Under the pieces are notes generated by a model. The model did not search any database, was not told the DNA's origin, and saw only the letters and a list, made by a program, of their open reading frames with translations. Both the position numbers and the translations under genes were made by a program. Below, piece after piece: positions 44,329-54,255 of a stretch of 64,000 bases of DNA. Location of the stretch: positions 46,728 through 110,727 of the forward strand of contig JABDGH010000002.1 of the NCBI GenBank assembly GCA_013286145.1, written 5' to 3'. The DNA comes from Verrucomicrobiota bacterium. Lineage in GTDB: Bacteria; Verrucomicrobiota; Verrucomicrobiia; Methylacidiphilales; UBA1321. Positions within the stretch are counted from its first letter, which is position 1; the number at the start of each line of letters is the position of its first letter.

Positions 44329-46353
44329 TTAAAAGAGGCTTTTTGCGACTTCGAGGACGTGTTCGACGGTGAGGCCGTATTCTTTTTGGAGGTGTTCGTA
44401 GGGAGCTGATGCGCCGAACTTTTCGACGCCAACAAACTTACCTGAGTCGCCGAAGTAGCGTTCCCAGCCGAGGCGGATACCGGCTTCGATGGCCACGCGC
44501 TTTTTTACAGCGGGAGGCAGGACGGAATCGCGGTAAGCCTGGGGCTGATCCTCGAAAAGTTCCCAACACGGGAGCGAGACGACACGGGCGGCTTTGCCTT
44601 CCGCGGCAAGTTTTTGGGCGGCATCGTAAGCGAGGGACGTTTCGGAACCGGTGCCGATGAGAATGATGTCGGGCGTGGTGCCAGGTTTCGATTCCCAGAG
44701 CGTGTAACCGCCCTTAAGTAGTCCGGAGGCTGGAGCCGTCTTGGTGCGATCAAAGACGGGAAGGTTCTGGCGGGTGAGGACGATGGCGCTGGTCTCGTGC
44801 TTGTGTTCGAGAGCCGCGATCCAAGCATAGCTGGTTTCGTTGGCATCGCCGGGACGCAGCACGAGAACGCGGGGAATGGCGCGCAGGGTTGCGAGGTGTT
44901 CCACCGGTTCGTGGGTGGGGCCGTCTTCGCCCACAAAAATGGAATCGTGTGTAAAGACGTAGATGGTTTGCAGGCCGCTGAGCGAGGCGAGTCGGATGGG
45001 CGGACGCATGTAGTCGGTGAAGACAAAGAAGGTCGAGCCGAAGGGGATCAAGCCACCGTAATAGGCGAGACCCGCCACGACTGCGCCCATGCCGTGTTCA
45101 CGAATACCGAAGTGGAGATTGCGACCGCCGTAATTGCCTTTCTCGAAGGAGCCGAATTCCTTGATCCATGTTTTGGTGGAGGGAGCAAGATCGGCGGAAC
45201 CGCCGATGAGATTGGGCACGGCGCCGAAGAGGGCCTTGAGGATGTCACCGCCGGCATTGCGCGTGGCGATGGGCTTTTCGGGGCCGAACTTGGGCAGGAG
45301 CGATTCGAGATTCGAGGGGAGTTTTTTCGAGAGGAAATCGTTCCAAAGCTGGGCTTTTTCGGGATTTTTCGCGGCGTAGGCGGCGAAGAGTTTGTTCCAG
45401 TCGGCTTCTTCTTTCGCCCATGTTTTGCGCTTTTCGGCAAAGAAATCTTTCACGCGTTGAGGCACGAGAAATTGAGCGTCTTCCGGCCAGCCGAGATTAC
45501 GCTTGGTGGCGGCGACTTCCTCGGAGCCAAAGGCGTCGGAGTGGGCTTTGGGTGTGCCTTGAAGTTTTGGAGAGCCTTTACCGATGATGGTTTTGCCGAT
45601 GATGATGGTGGGTTGGCCCTTGGTGGCGTGGGCTTCGCGGAGCGCTGAGTCGATTTGGGTCTGGTCGTTGCCGTTGATGGAGATGACGTGCCAGTGGTAG
45701 CCCTTGAAGCGGGAGGGGACATCGTCGCTGTAGGAGAGGCTGGTCATGCCTTCGATGGAGACGTTGTTGTCGTCGTAGAACCAGACGAGGTTGTCGAGGC
45801 CGAGATGGCCAGCGAGTGAGGCGGCTTCGTGCGAGACACCTTCCTGGAGGTCGCCATCGGAGACGATGGTATAGACCTTGTGGTCGGAGACGGGGAACTC
45901 GGGCGTGTTGAAGGTGGTGGAGAAGAATTTTTGGCCGATGGCGAGACCGACCGAATTGCCGGTGCCCTGACCGAGCGGGCCGGTGGTGACTTCGACGCCT
46001 TCGGTTTCGTGGCTTTCGGGATGGCCGGGGGTGAGGCTGCCCCATTGACGGAAATTCTTGATCTGGTCGAGGGTCATTTTCTCGAAACCAGTGAGGTGGA
46101 GCAGCGAGTAGATGAGCATTGAGCCGTGGCCGGCGGAGAGTACGAAACGGTCGCGGTTGGCCCAATGGGGATTGGCCGGGTTGAATTTGAGGTACTTGCT
46201 CCAGAGAACGAAGGCGAAGTCGGCACAACCCATGGGGAGGCCGCAATGGCCGCTTTTTGCTTTCTCGACCGCGTCAACGGTGAGGGTTTGGATCGTTTTT
46301 GGGACGAGTGATTCGATGGGTTCGGTGGCGAAATGGGCAGGTTCCTGGCTCAT
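44329..46353 (-). CDS. tkt: transketolase
   Basis: AVEKAKSGHCGLPMGCADFAFVLW...SAGHGSMLIYSLLHLTGF...GHPESHETEGVEVTTGPLGQGTGNSVG...HDSIFVGEDGPTHEPVEHL. Confidence 0.97.
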   Translation of the reverse strand: MSQEPAHFATEPIESLVPKTIQTLTVDAVEKAKSGHCGLPMGCADFAFVLWSKYLKFNPANPHWANRDRFVLSAGHGSMLIYSLLHLTGFEKMTLDQIKNFRQWGSLTPGHPESHETEGVEVTTGPLGQGTGNSVGLAIGQKFFSTTFNTPEFPVSDHKVYTIVSDGDLQEGVSHEAASLAGHLGLDNLVWFYDDNNVSIEGMTSLSYSDDVPSRFKGYHWHVISINGNDQTQIDSALREAHATKGQPTIIIGKTIIGKGSPKLQGTPKAHSDAFGSEEVAATKRNLGWPEDAQFLVPQRVKDFFAEKRKTWAKEEADWNKLFAAYAAKNPEKAQLWNDFLSKKLPSNLESLLPKFGPEKPIATRNAGGDILKALFGAVPNLIGGSADLAPSTKTWIKEFGSFEKGNYGGRNLHFGIREHGMGAVVAGLAYYGGLIPFGSTFFVFTDYMRPPIRLASLSGLQTIYVFTHDSIFVGEDGPTHEPVEHLATLRAIPRVLVLRPGDANETSYAWIAALEHKHETSAIVLTRQNLPVFDRTKTAPASGLLKGGYTLWESKPGTTPDIILIGTGSETSLAYDAAQKLAAEGKAARVVSLPCWELFEDQPQAYRDSVLPPAVKKRVAIEAGIRLGWERYFGDSGKFVGVEKFGASAPYEHLQKEYGLTVEHVLEVAKSLF

Positions 46354-46407
46354 AAGTCCGGTAAAACTATCGCGATGTGCGGCGCATGTCTAGCCGAGTT
46401 GCAGGGG

Positions 46408-46530
46408 GATTTTTGACGGAATTACGGAATTACCAAATTAAACTAAATTTACGGAATTTTTTTTGGGGGGGGGATTAATAGAATTTGAAGGCAGGCTGAG
46501 TTTTTGACGGAATTACGGAATTAACGGAAA
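46408..46530 (+). repeat. family B A+T-rich periodic repeat
   Basis: TTTTGACGGAATTACGGAATTACCAAATTAAACTAAATTTACGGAATTTTTTTTGG...GATTAATAGAATTTGAAGGCAGG... Confidence 0.9.
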
Positions 46531-46544
46531 CTATGACAGGGTTG

Positions 46545-47252
46545 CTACCACGGGATTTCGCCGTTTTCCTCGAGGTAATGGTTGGTGAGGGTGTGAGGGA
46601 CGTCGGTGACGAGTCGGACGATATTTTTAGCGCCTTTTTCAACCGTAAGCGGCGCGCTTTCGCCGCCCATTTCGGTGCGCACCCAACCGGGTGAGGCGGC
46701 ATTGACGCTGATGCCATGCGGGGCGAGGGCTCCGGCCAGTTTGCGGGTGGCGGCGTTGAGGGCGGCCTTGGAGATGCCGTAACTGGCCCAGCCATCGGTC
46801 ATGTTCTGGATGGAACCGAGTTGGCTGCTGAGATTGATGACGCGGGCGGGTCGTCCCGCCTTGAGAAGGGGAAGGAGCGCCTGGGTGAGCAGGATGGGAC
46901 CCAGGGTGTTGGTGATAAAAGTGTCACGAAGTTCCGCAGCCGTTACGTCGAGGATGGTGCCGCCCCATGTTTCGAGTATGGCGGCGTTGTTGATGAGGAC
47001 GTTGAGGGCTTTGAAGCGTTTCTTAAGATCGTTGGCCGCAGCTTGAATGCTGGATTCATCCGCCAGGTCGAGCTGGAGAAATTCGACTTTGAGTCCTTCC
47101 CTGGCGAGATCGGCCACGGCTTTTTGACCACGTTCGGACGAGCGAGCGCTCAGGATGACACGATGATCGAGTCGGGCGAGTTGGCGACAGATTTCGAGGC
47201 CGATTCCTTTGTTGGCCCCGGTGACGAGGATGGTTTGGGATGAGGTGCTCAT
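46545..47252 (-). CDS. short-chain dehydrogenase/reductase
   Basis: ILVTGANKGIGLEICRQLARLDHRVILSARS...NVLINNAAI...YGISKAALNAATRKLA. Confidence 0.93.
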   Translation of the reverse strand: MSTSSQTILVTGANKGIGLEICRQLARLDHRVILSARSSERGQKAVADLAREGLKVEFLQLDLADESSIQAAANDLKKRFKALNVLINNAAILETWGGTILDVTAAELRDTFITNTLGPILLTQALLPLLKAGRPARVINLSSQLGSIQNMTDGWASYGISKAALNAATRKLAGALAPHGISVNAASPGWVRTEMGGESAPLTVEKGAKNIVRLVTDVPHTLTNHYLEENGEIPW

Positions 47253-47257
47253 GGGTT

Positions 47258-47372
47258 TAGGAATTTTTTGGAGAGGATTAACAGGATTTGAAGGCGGGCA
47301 GAATTTTTGACGGAATTAATGGAAGGCAAAGGCAATTTTGACAGGATTAACATGATTAACGGGATTGGGAAC
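47258..47372 (+). repeat. family B A+T-rich periodic repeat (degenerate)
   Basis: GGAATTTTTTGGAGAGGATTAACAGGATTTGAAGGCGGGCAGAATTTTTGACGGAATTAATGG...GACAGGATTAACATGATTAACGGGATTGG. Confidence 0.8.
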
Positions 47373-47443
47373 AGAAAGAAGGCCAGCGTGGTTAGGACTT
47401 TTAAGCTTAATTACTCCTGTCTCTTTTTTTCACACTTTCCGGG

Positions 47444-47472
47444 GCTGATCCTTCGACAAGCTCAGGATGACG
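47444..47472. repeat. single arm of family A repeat
   Basis: CTGATCCTTCGACAAGCTCAGGATGACGG. Confidence 0.8.
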
Positions 47473-47532
47473 GAGTTGATATCAGGCGATTCCATCCTTC
47501 TAACTTTTTCCTTCTTCCTTCATACTTTCTTC

Positions 47533-48432
47533 ATGTCGGATGAATCCGTTTCTGCGGCCACGCAGGTGATCGCACCGCCCGCCGCCCCCGAAGTATTGGT
47601 GGAGGATGCCGGGAAGTTGCCGCAAAATTTATGGTGGGACGACCGGGATGAATCGCTGTGGTGGACTGACGTGGAGGGTGGACGGTTATTCCGGTTAAAT
47701 TACAAAACGCGCATTCAGAGCGCGGTTTATGAAGGGCCATCCGTTGGCGCATTCGTTCCGCAGGAGGACGGAACATGGCTGCTTTTTCGCGAGAAGGATG
47801 TCGCGCTATTTGACTTTGACCGTCATGAGCAGGTTGTCCCTTTGATCGAAAATGTGCGGATGGACGGAGACCGTTTTAACGAAGCGATTGTCGATGCGAA
47901 TGGGCGCATCCTGGTGGGGACACTACGTGCCAGGCGTTCTAATGGCGCGGGCATTTATCGGCTGGAAACATCGGGCACACTGGTCAAGGTTTTGGGTGGG
48001 ACAGGGGAGTCGAGTGGCATGGGCTGGAATGACAAGGGCGATGCGCTTTACTGGACGTGCGGGACGACGAGGACGATTTTTCGGTGTCGTTACGACGTGA
48101 AACGGGGAGCCATTACAAACCGGCAGGTGTTTCACGAATGCATCCCGGAGGAGGGAACACCGGGCGGGCTGGCGTTGGACATGGAGGGAACGCTTTGGTC
48201 GGCGCGGCGGGATGCGGGCGGAATTTTGAAAATCGCCGCGAGTCGCGCGCTGGTCGGGCAGGTGACTTTTCCGGCGAGGCATATTACCTCGCTCGTTTTT
48301 GGCGGGGCGGATCACCGCACGCTATTTGCCAGCGCCATCACTGAGGAGGGGCTGTCGAAAATTTTTATGCTTCAGTCACCTGTTCCGGGAATGCCGCAGC
48401 GGAGGGCGAAGGTCGAGCGAATGAAGTTGTAA
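47533..48432 (+). CDS. SMP-30/gluconolactonase/LRE family protein
   Basis: LPQNLWWDDRDESLWWTDVEGGRLFRLNYKT...RMDGDRFNEAIVDANGRILVGTL...CIPEEGTPGGLALDMEGTLWSAR. Confidence 0.93.
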   Translation: MSDESVSAATQVIAPPAAPEVLVEDAGKLPQNLWWDDRDESLWWTDVEGGRLFRLNYKTRIQSAVYEGPSVGAFVPQEDGTWLLFREKDVALFDFDRHEQVVPLIENVRMDGDRFNEAIVDANGRILVGTLRARRSNGAGIYRLETSGTLVKVLGGTGESSGMGWNDKGDALYWTCGTTRTIFRCRYDVKRGAITNRQVFHECIPEEGTPGGLALDMEGTLWSARRDAGGILKIAASRALVGQVTFPARHITSLVFGGADHRTLFASAITEEGLSKIFMLQSPVPGMPQRRAKVERMKL

Positions 48433-48440
48433 TAAGTTTG

Positions 48441-48468
48441 TTTTTTGACGGAATTAACGGAATTTGTT
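48441..48468 (+). repeat. family B short copy
   Basis: TTTTTTGACGGAATTAACGGAATTTG. Confidence 0.7.
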
Positions 48469-48682
48469 TTGGTCTAATTCCTCGAAGCTTGCGGCGTGCA
48501 GTTGGTAGCCGGTGTGTGCCGCGTCGCGAAATGGAACTCGGCACACCCGACCGCCGCTGGGCCAGCGGCGGCTACCTTGAATACCCCGCTGCTTGCGGTG
48601 GAATTTTTTAGATGAGAATTGGAATTGTGAGCATTTGCTTCCTGTTTGGGGGTCGCCTGGCTTAAATGATACTTTGTAGATC

Positions 48683-49906
48683 ATGATTCGTTATTTCGAT
48701 AAGAATGTCCCACTGACCATCTCCATGTGGGATTTTTCCTGGCTGACTTGCTCCCACCCTGGTGGTTCTTTCGCCGATCTTTCGCGTTGCGTCGCGGAGG
48801 CTGCGACTTGCGGGTATAACACCCTGCGGGTGGACGTGTTCCCTCACTTTTATCTGCAAAAAGAACACGCCTTTGCCCCCCAGGGTTTGGATCGCCGCAT
48901 TCGTTCCTGGGGTGATGTGCTTGTTCCCGGCGGTTATACGGTGGATGTCCGGGCCAAGGTGATGGAACTGGCCAATCTCTGCCGCCAGCACGGCATTTGG
49001 CTCGGTCTCGATACATGGACGTCCCTAAAAATCCTGGCCAACATTTCCATAATCGAACTCGACGAAGAAGAACATTGGTGCCGGGAGTGGGCCGCCACCT
49101 GGGTCAAAGCCCTGAAGATGATGCGCGAAGACGGAGTCCTGGAACGCGCCATATGGGTTGCTCCCTGCAATGAAGTCCCGCTGTTTCTCGGCGGCAAGCT
49201 GCGCAGCGTGCTGCTTGCCGATACGAAAAAACGTCGTGAAGGAGAGGTTGATTTTTGCGAGAACCTGCCCGAGCTCGACCATGTTTTTCAACGCGTCAAT
49301 CACTGGCTGGGCGAAGCCATTTACGAAGAGATTCATCGCGATGGAATCCCTCTCTCCTACTCGTCTCTCGGAGCGGAAAACTATGGCGCGCGCCTCACCG
49401 ATATTTACGACCTCGTTGATATTCACTTCATGCCTGACGTGATTCTGACGGACGAGGACAGAATCGCCATGGAAAAAGCGGCTCCCGGCGCCTCCAAGTT
49501 TTCCCTGCACGCGGAACTGGATACCTACAACCTTGCGCTCTATGGAGCGGCTTGGAACCAAGCCTGCCGCCGCAATTACGCCGACATGCTGCGCCTCGCC
49601 CACGCTTATGCCCAAGGCGTGTTCGCACATACCACGCTTTCTTCCGGCAAGCGGTTGCCCGTCGTTGTTACCGAGGCTTACGGGCCCTGCGGTTATCCCG
49701 ATCATCCCGAAGTTTCATGGGGATGGTATAAAAACTGGAATGCAGATGCCGCCCGCATTTTTTCCGGTTATGACTTTGCTGGACTAACTCTTTCCAATTA
49801 TGCCGAACCTCTTTTCAACCTTTGGCATGACACCGACTGGCAGCGGCTCACTAATCTTTACATTCTCCATGCAGTCCAGCCGGAATTTTTTGGACAGGAT
49901 GAATAA
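48683..49906 (+). CDS. cellulase-like family protein (glycoside hydrolase, TIM-barrel)
   Basis: MWDFSWLTCSHPGGSFADLSRCVAEAATCGYNTLRVDVFPHF...VVVTEAYGPCGYPDHPEVSWGWYKNWN. Confidence 0.7.
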   Translation: MIRYFDKNVPLTISMWDFSWLTCSHPGGSFADLSRCVAEAATCGYNTLRVDVFPHFYLQKEHAFAPQGLDRRIRSWGDVLVPGGYTVDVRAKVMELANLCRQHGIWLGLDTWTSLKILANISIIELDEEEHWCREWAATWVKALKMMREDGVLERAIWVAPCNEVPLFLGGKLRSVLLADTKKRREGEVDFCENLPELDHVFQRVNHWLGEAIYEEIHRDGIPLSYSSLGAENYGARLTDIYDLVDIHFMPDVILTDEDRIAMEKAAPGASKFSLHAELDTYNLALYGAAWNQACRRNYADMLRLAHAYAQGVFAHTTLSSGKRLPVVVTEAYGPCGYPDHPEVSWGWYKNWNADAARIFSGYDFAGLTLSNYAEPLFNLWHDTDWQRLTNLYILHAVQPEFFGQDE

Positions 49907-49936
49907 GATTAAGATGATTGGGAGAGATTGATCTGC

Positions 49937-51139
49937 TTATGCCCCAGCTAAAACGGTTTTGGTGGGAATGACCTGGGCGGCTTCATCAAGGGGGCTGTTG
50001 AGGAGCGTGCTGACGATGGTTTCCGCCGCTTGGGGACGGCTGTAGGCGAGCGCCTTTTCGCGCATGGCCTGGAGCTGGGCGGGTTGATCGAGAAGGCCGT
50101 CGATTTTGTAGGCGAGGGTGCTGAATTCGTTGCACTTGAGTGCGATGCCTTTTTCGAGGAGGTGATCACTGTTGCGTTCTTCCTGGCCGGGGATGGGTGC
50201 GACGATGATCATGGGGAGGCCGCTGGCGAGCGATTCCGCAGTGGTGAGTCCACCCGGTTTGCCGATGAAGAGATCGGACATTTGCATCCAGCGATGCATT
50301 TCGTTGGTGTAGCCGATGATCTTGAAACTGAGGCCGGGGACGGAGGCTTCAATGGCACGGGCTTGTTTTTCGAGCTGGGCCTGCAATTCGGGTTTCTTGC
50401 CGCAGATCACAATGGCCTGGGCCGGATGTCGCAGACGTGAGAGGCCTTCGAGGACACCTGCCGCCGGGCTGACTCCCAGCGCACCGCCAGAGATGAGAAA
50501 AAGAGGGCGCTTCGAATCGAACCCGGCCTCGGCTCGCAGAGTGTCACGGTCTTCACGCTGTCCAAAGGCTGGGTCGATGGGAATGCCGCTGACGGTGATA
50601 TTGTCGCCAGGCAGGCCGAGAACCTGGAGGTGAACTTTGCTTTCTTCCAATGCGACAAAGTAGCGGTGGAAGGTGCGGCAGAGCCACATGGCGTGCACAT
50701 CAAGATCAGTGACGACGATGGAAAGCCTGGCGTTGAGTTTCCCCTTGCTGATGAGATAGGAGATGATTTCAGAGGGAAGAAAATGGGTGCAGACGGTGAT
50801 GTCCGGCTTGAACTTGGCGATGAAGCGTTCGAGCGGGCCGGTGTTGAGGCGGTCGAGCATGAGGCGCATGCGGTCGGTTTTCCACGGTTCGTCGGTGCTG
50901 TTATAGACGATGCCCAGGACAGTGGGGGCTTTTTGAACGAGATGGATGTAGAGCTTGGAATAGAAATCGCGAAAGAGTTTGTTGGTGAAACGGAGGGCGT
51001 CGATATTGCGAACTTCGCCAACGCCCGGTTGCTGGCGAAAAACTTTTTCGAGGGCTTCGGCGGCCCGGACGTGGCCCGTGCCCGCGCTGGCGGAAAGAAT
51101 GAGGACTTTGCGGCCTTCCGGATGAGGCGAACGGTGCAT
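49937..51139 (-). CDS. MGDG synthase/MurG-like glycosyltransferase
   Basis: VLILSASAGTGHVRAAEALEKVF...DITVCTHFLPSEIISYLI...KPGGLTTAESLASGLPMIIVAPIPGQEERNSDHL. Confidence 0.92.
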   Translation of the reverse strand: MHRSPHPEGRKVLILSASAGTGHVRAAEALEKVFRQQPGVGEVRNIDALRFTNKLFRDFYSKLYIHLVQKAPTVLGIVYNSTDEPWKTDRMRLMLDRLNTGPLERFIAKFKPDITVCTHFLPSEIISYLISKGKLNARLSIVVTDLDVHAMWLCRTFHRYFVALEESKVHLQVLGLPGDNITVSGIPIDPAFGQREDRDTLRAEAGFDSKRPLFLISGGALGVSPAAGVLEGLSRLRHPAQAIVICGKKPELQAQLEKQARAIEASVPGLSFKIIGYTNEMHRWMQMSDLFIGKPGGLTTAESLASGLPMIIVAPIPGQEERNSDHLLEKGIALKCNEFSTLAYKIDGLLDQPAQLQAMREKALAYSRPQAAETIVSTLLNSPLDEAAQVIPTKTVLAGA

Positions 51140-51208
51140 TTTTAATGGATTACATGACCCGGGCGAGTTATTGAAGCCCGGAAAATGGTAATTTCGTGAC
51201 GTCCGTGG

Positions 51209-51904
51209 TTACTTCTTGATCCCGCCGATGAAGAGGCAGTGGACGCCGCCAAACTGGAGGCTGTCCTGGACGCTGAGCCAGCGTTCCTTGATGGATTGGC
51301 CGGCGACGTAAGTGCCGTTGGTGGAACCGAGATCCTTGAGAAAGACGCCGCTGCGGGAGTATTCGATGCTGGCATGGCGCTGGGAGATCGTCGCGTCGTT
51401 GATGACGATGTCATTGATGGTGGAGCGTCCGATGAAGGCAATGCCGGGGCGGATGGGGAAAGTTTTAATTTCGGTGCCCAGGGTGATGCGCAAGTAAGGA
51501 TTCGTGGGCATGAGACGAATCGGCTCGGTGGCGCGATTATGATCGTCGGAGGCTTGTTCATCCCTGACGCGCGCGGCTTCGCAGAGAACTTGCATGTAGG
51601 AGATATTGATCGTGTTCCGCTGGGCTTTTTCACCCACGATGAATTCCGTTTGGGGATCGCGCAGATTGATGAGAGCGATGGCTGCCTCGAGGCCGGAGCG
51701 GAGGCCAAATTGTGCGTCAACGATTTCGCCATTGACCAGATTGATACGTGCTGGTGGCGCGACGTTGGTGATGTAAATCTCACCAGTCTTGCGTCCAAGA
51801 CCAAAAGTCTGGATCTGCTCAGCGATGCTAAGAAGGTTTCCAAGCTTGACCGTGTCCCTGCGCAGATCGGGAAGCATGTGACAATATAGTCTCACAACTT
51901 GCAA
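51209..51904 (-). CDS. DUF4388-like (PATAN) + FHA domain protein
   Basis: GLGRKTGEIYITNVAPPARINLVNGEIVDAQFG...AFIGRSTINDIVINDATISQRHASIEYSRSGVFLKDLGSTNGTYVAG. Confidence 0.88.
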   Translation of the reverse strand: MQVVRLYCHMLPDLRRDTVKLGNLLSIAEQIQTFGLGRKTGEIYITNVAPPARINLVNGEIVDAQFGLRSGLEAAIALINLRDPQTEFIVGEKAQRNTINISYMQVLCEAARVRDEQASDDHNRATEPIRLMPTNPYLRITLGTEIKTFPIRPGIAFIGRSTINDIVINDATISQRHASIEYSRSGVFLKDLGSTNGTYVAGQSIKERWLSVQDSLQFGGVHCLFIGGIKK

Positions 51905-52043
51905 AGCGTCGAGTTTTTCTCAACGTTCAGGATACAAACTTCCTGGAAAGACGATAGTTGAGATAACAATACAGCGGAGTTAGCTAATTTTTGGGCACAA
52001 CGGTTCTTGCGGGTTGGGCCGGGCTATTCCATAAAGGCTGTTC

Positions 52044-52721
52044 ATGCCTGCAAAGCTTTATGTGGTGGCGACACCGATTGGAAATCTGGAGGATATGCCG
52101 CCCCGGACGGTGCGGATTTTGCGCGAAGTCGATTTGATCGCGGCGGAGGATACGCGACACACGGGGCATCTGCTGACGCATTTTGAAATTCGCAAGCCGA
52201 TGGTGAGTTATCACCATTTTAGCGAGGCAAAACGGACGGCGGAGTTTTTGCGGGAGTTCGAGATGGGAAAGTCGATCGCGCTGGTTTCCGATGCGGGTTT
52301 GCCGGGCGTGAGCGATCCGGGCGAGCGGTTGATTCGCGCGGCGGTCGAGGCTGGGGTGCTGGTCGAGGTTGTGCCGGGGCCTTCCGCGCCTTTGCTGGCG
52401 CTGGCGGGTTCGGGTTTTCCGATGGTGCCGTTTTATTTCGGGGGCTTTTTGCCGGTGAAGGGTGGTCAGCGGCGCAAGGAATTACTGGCTGCCGGCGCGC
52501 GCGAATGCACGAGCATCTATTTTGAATCGCCCTATCGGATTGTCCGGATGCTGGAGGATGCGGTGACGGAGATTCCGCAGGCGCGGCTTTGCCTGGCGCG
52601 GGAATTGACGAAGAAGTTTGAGGAGTATCGGCGCGGGACGGCGTCGGAGTTACTTGCGCACTTTAAAAGTAATGCGCCGCGTGGGGAGTTTTGCGTGGTG
52701 ATCGCGGCGGGAGAAGTTTGA
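52044..52721 (+). CDS. rsmI: 16S rRNA (cytidine(1402)-2'-O)-methyltransferase
   Basis: MPAKLYVVATPIGNLEDMPPRTVRILREVDLIAAEDTRHTGHLLTHF...VSDAGLPGVSDPGERLI. Confidence 0.95.
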   Translation: MPAKLYVVATPIGNLEDMPPRTVRILREVDLIAAEDTRHTGHLLTHFEIRKPMVSYHHFSEAKRTAEFLREFEMGKSIALVSDAGLPGVSDPGERLIRAAVEAGVLVEVVPGPSAPLLALAGSGFPMVPFYFGGFLPVKGGQRRKELLAAGARECTSIYFESPYRIVRMLEDAVTEIPQARLCLARELTKKFEEYRRGTASELLAHFKSNAPRGEFCVVIAAGEV

Positions 52722-52900
52722 TGGAATTACGGAATTACGGAATTACCAAATTAAACGGAATTAACGGAATTTTTTTGGACAGGATTAAGATGATTTTAAA
52801 GGCAGGAGAAGGTTGACGGAATTACGGAACTCCTGCGGAGGGCAGTAAACGGAATTTTTGGGATGGGATTAAGATGATTAACGGGATTGGTTGAAGGGAA
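52718..52900 (+). repeat. family B A+T-rich periodic repeat
   Basis: TTTGATGGAATTACGGAATTACGGAATTACCAAATTAAACGGAATTAACGGAATTTTTTTGGACAGGATTAAGATGATTTTAAAGGCAGGAG... Confidence 0.9.
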
Positions 52901-52925
52901 AATCCCGGTGTCTTTAAAATCAGCT

Positions 52926-54110
52926 TTATCCGATCCACGCCAGCAGGATGCCGGTGAGGAGGATGTTGGCGAGGGAGAGGGGAAGAATACCTTTCCAGCC
53001 GAGGCCCATCAACTGATCGTAGCGGAAGCGGGGAAGCGTCCAGCGTACCCAGATGAAAAGGACGATGAAGAAACAAAGCTTGAGCAGGAAGACGCAGGCG
53101 TAAATAGGGACGCTCCACCATTCGGTTTGCCAGGACATGTAGGTCTTGGAAGGAAAGCTCCAGCCGCCGAGGAAAAGGGTGACCATGAGCGACGAGGCGA
53201 CGATCATGGCGGCATATTCACCGAGGAAAAAGAGGGCGAATTTCATGGCTGAATATTCGGTGTGGTAGCCGCCGACGAGTTCCGTTTCGCTTTCGGGCAG
53301 GTCGAAGGGAAGGCGGTTGGTCTCGGCAAAGGCGGAGACGAGGAAGGTCAAAAAGGAGATGAGCATTGGAATCCAGAGGATGTAGCTGCCCCAATTTTGG
53401 TGAAGGGCAAAGAGAGGGAAGATCGCCCAGCCGTGTTCGGCTTGATACTTAATGACCTCGGTGAGGTTAAGGTTGCCCATGATGAGGAAGATGGGGATGA
53501 CCGAGAGTCCCATGGAGACTTCATAGGAGATCATCTGTGCGCTGGAGCGGATGCCGCCGAGGAACGGGTATTTCGAGTTGGAGGCCCAACCAGCAATGAC
53601 GATTCCATAGACGCTCAGTGAGGCGATAGCGAAGACAAGGAGGACGCCGATGTTGACGTCGGCGATGACACCGGGAGAGGGGATGGTGAACCCGAAGAGG
53701 GTGACCGGGGTGGTGCTGGCATAGGGAATAACGCAAATGGTGAGGAGCGCGGGCACCATGGCCATGGCGGGAGCGAGCCAGAAGTAAAATTTATTCACGT
53801 GCGCGGGAGTGAATTCCTCCTTGAGCATGAACTTGAGTGCGTCGGCGAGCGGCTGGCCGAGTCCCCACCAATTCCAATTGGGGATGGTGAACGAGCCGAT
53901 GCGGACGCCGCCGAGAGGGATGCCGACGCGGTTCGGGCCAATGCGATCCTGAATGGCGGCGCTGATCCGGCGTTCGGCCATGACGGTGTAGGAGACGAGG
54001 CCGAGGATGACGTTGACGACGATGAAGATTTTGATGGCCGTGATAAAAACGTCGGGCACCCACAAGGGGACGCTTGAGGGCATGTCGGCGAAGAAGAGGG
54101 TGGGGATCAT
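52926..54110 (-). CDS. nuoH: NADH-quinone oxidoreductase subunit H
   Basis: MAERRISAAIQDRIGPNRVG...SNSKYPFLGGIRSSAQMISYEVSMGLSVIP...ETNRLPFDLPESETELVGGYHTEYSAMKFALFFLGEYA. Confidence 0.97.
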   Translation of the reverse strand: MIPTLFFADMPSSVPLWVPDVFITAIKIFIVVNVILGLVSYTVMAERRISAAIQDRIGPNRVGIPLGGVRIGSFTIPNWNWWGLGQPLADALKFMLKEEFTPAHVNKFYFWLAPAMAMVPALLTICVIPYASTTPVTLFGFTIPSPGVIADVNIGVLLVFAIASLSVYGIVIAGWASNSKYPFLGGIRSSAQMISYEVSMGLSVIPIFLIMGNLNLTEVIKYQAEHGWAIFPLFALHQNWGSYILWIPMLISFLTFLVSAFAETNRLPFDLPESETELVGGYHTEYSAMKFALFFLGEYAAMIVASSLMVTLFLGGWSFPSKTYMSWQTEWWSVPIYACVFLLKLCFFIVLFIWVRWTLPRFRYDQLMGLGWKGILPLSLANILLTGILLAWIG

Positions 54111-54118
54111 GAAGGGGA

Positions 54119-54255
54119 AATTTTTGACGGAATTACGGAATTACCAAATTAAACTAAATTTACGGAATTTCTTGGATGGGATTAATAGGATTTGAAGGCA
54201 GGCAGAATTTTTGACGGAATTACGGAATTAACGGAATTTTTTGGATTTTTATTAA
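54119..54255 (+). repeat. family B A+T-rich periodic repeat filling nuoG-nuoH gap
   Basis: TTTTTGACGGAATTACGGAATTACCAAATTAAACTAAATTTACGGAATTTCTTGGATGGGATTAATAGGATTTGAAGGCAGGCAG... Confidence 0.9.

Noticed and set aside
44797-45648. 283-aa + strand ORF opposite tkt
   Set aside because: Antisense shadow of transketolase
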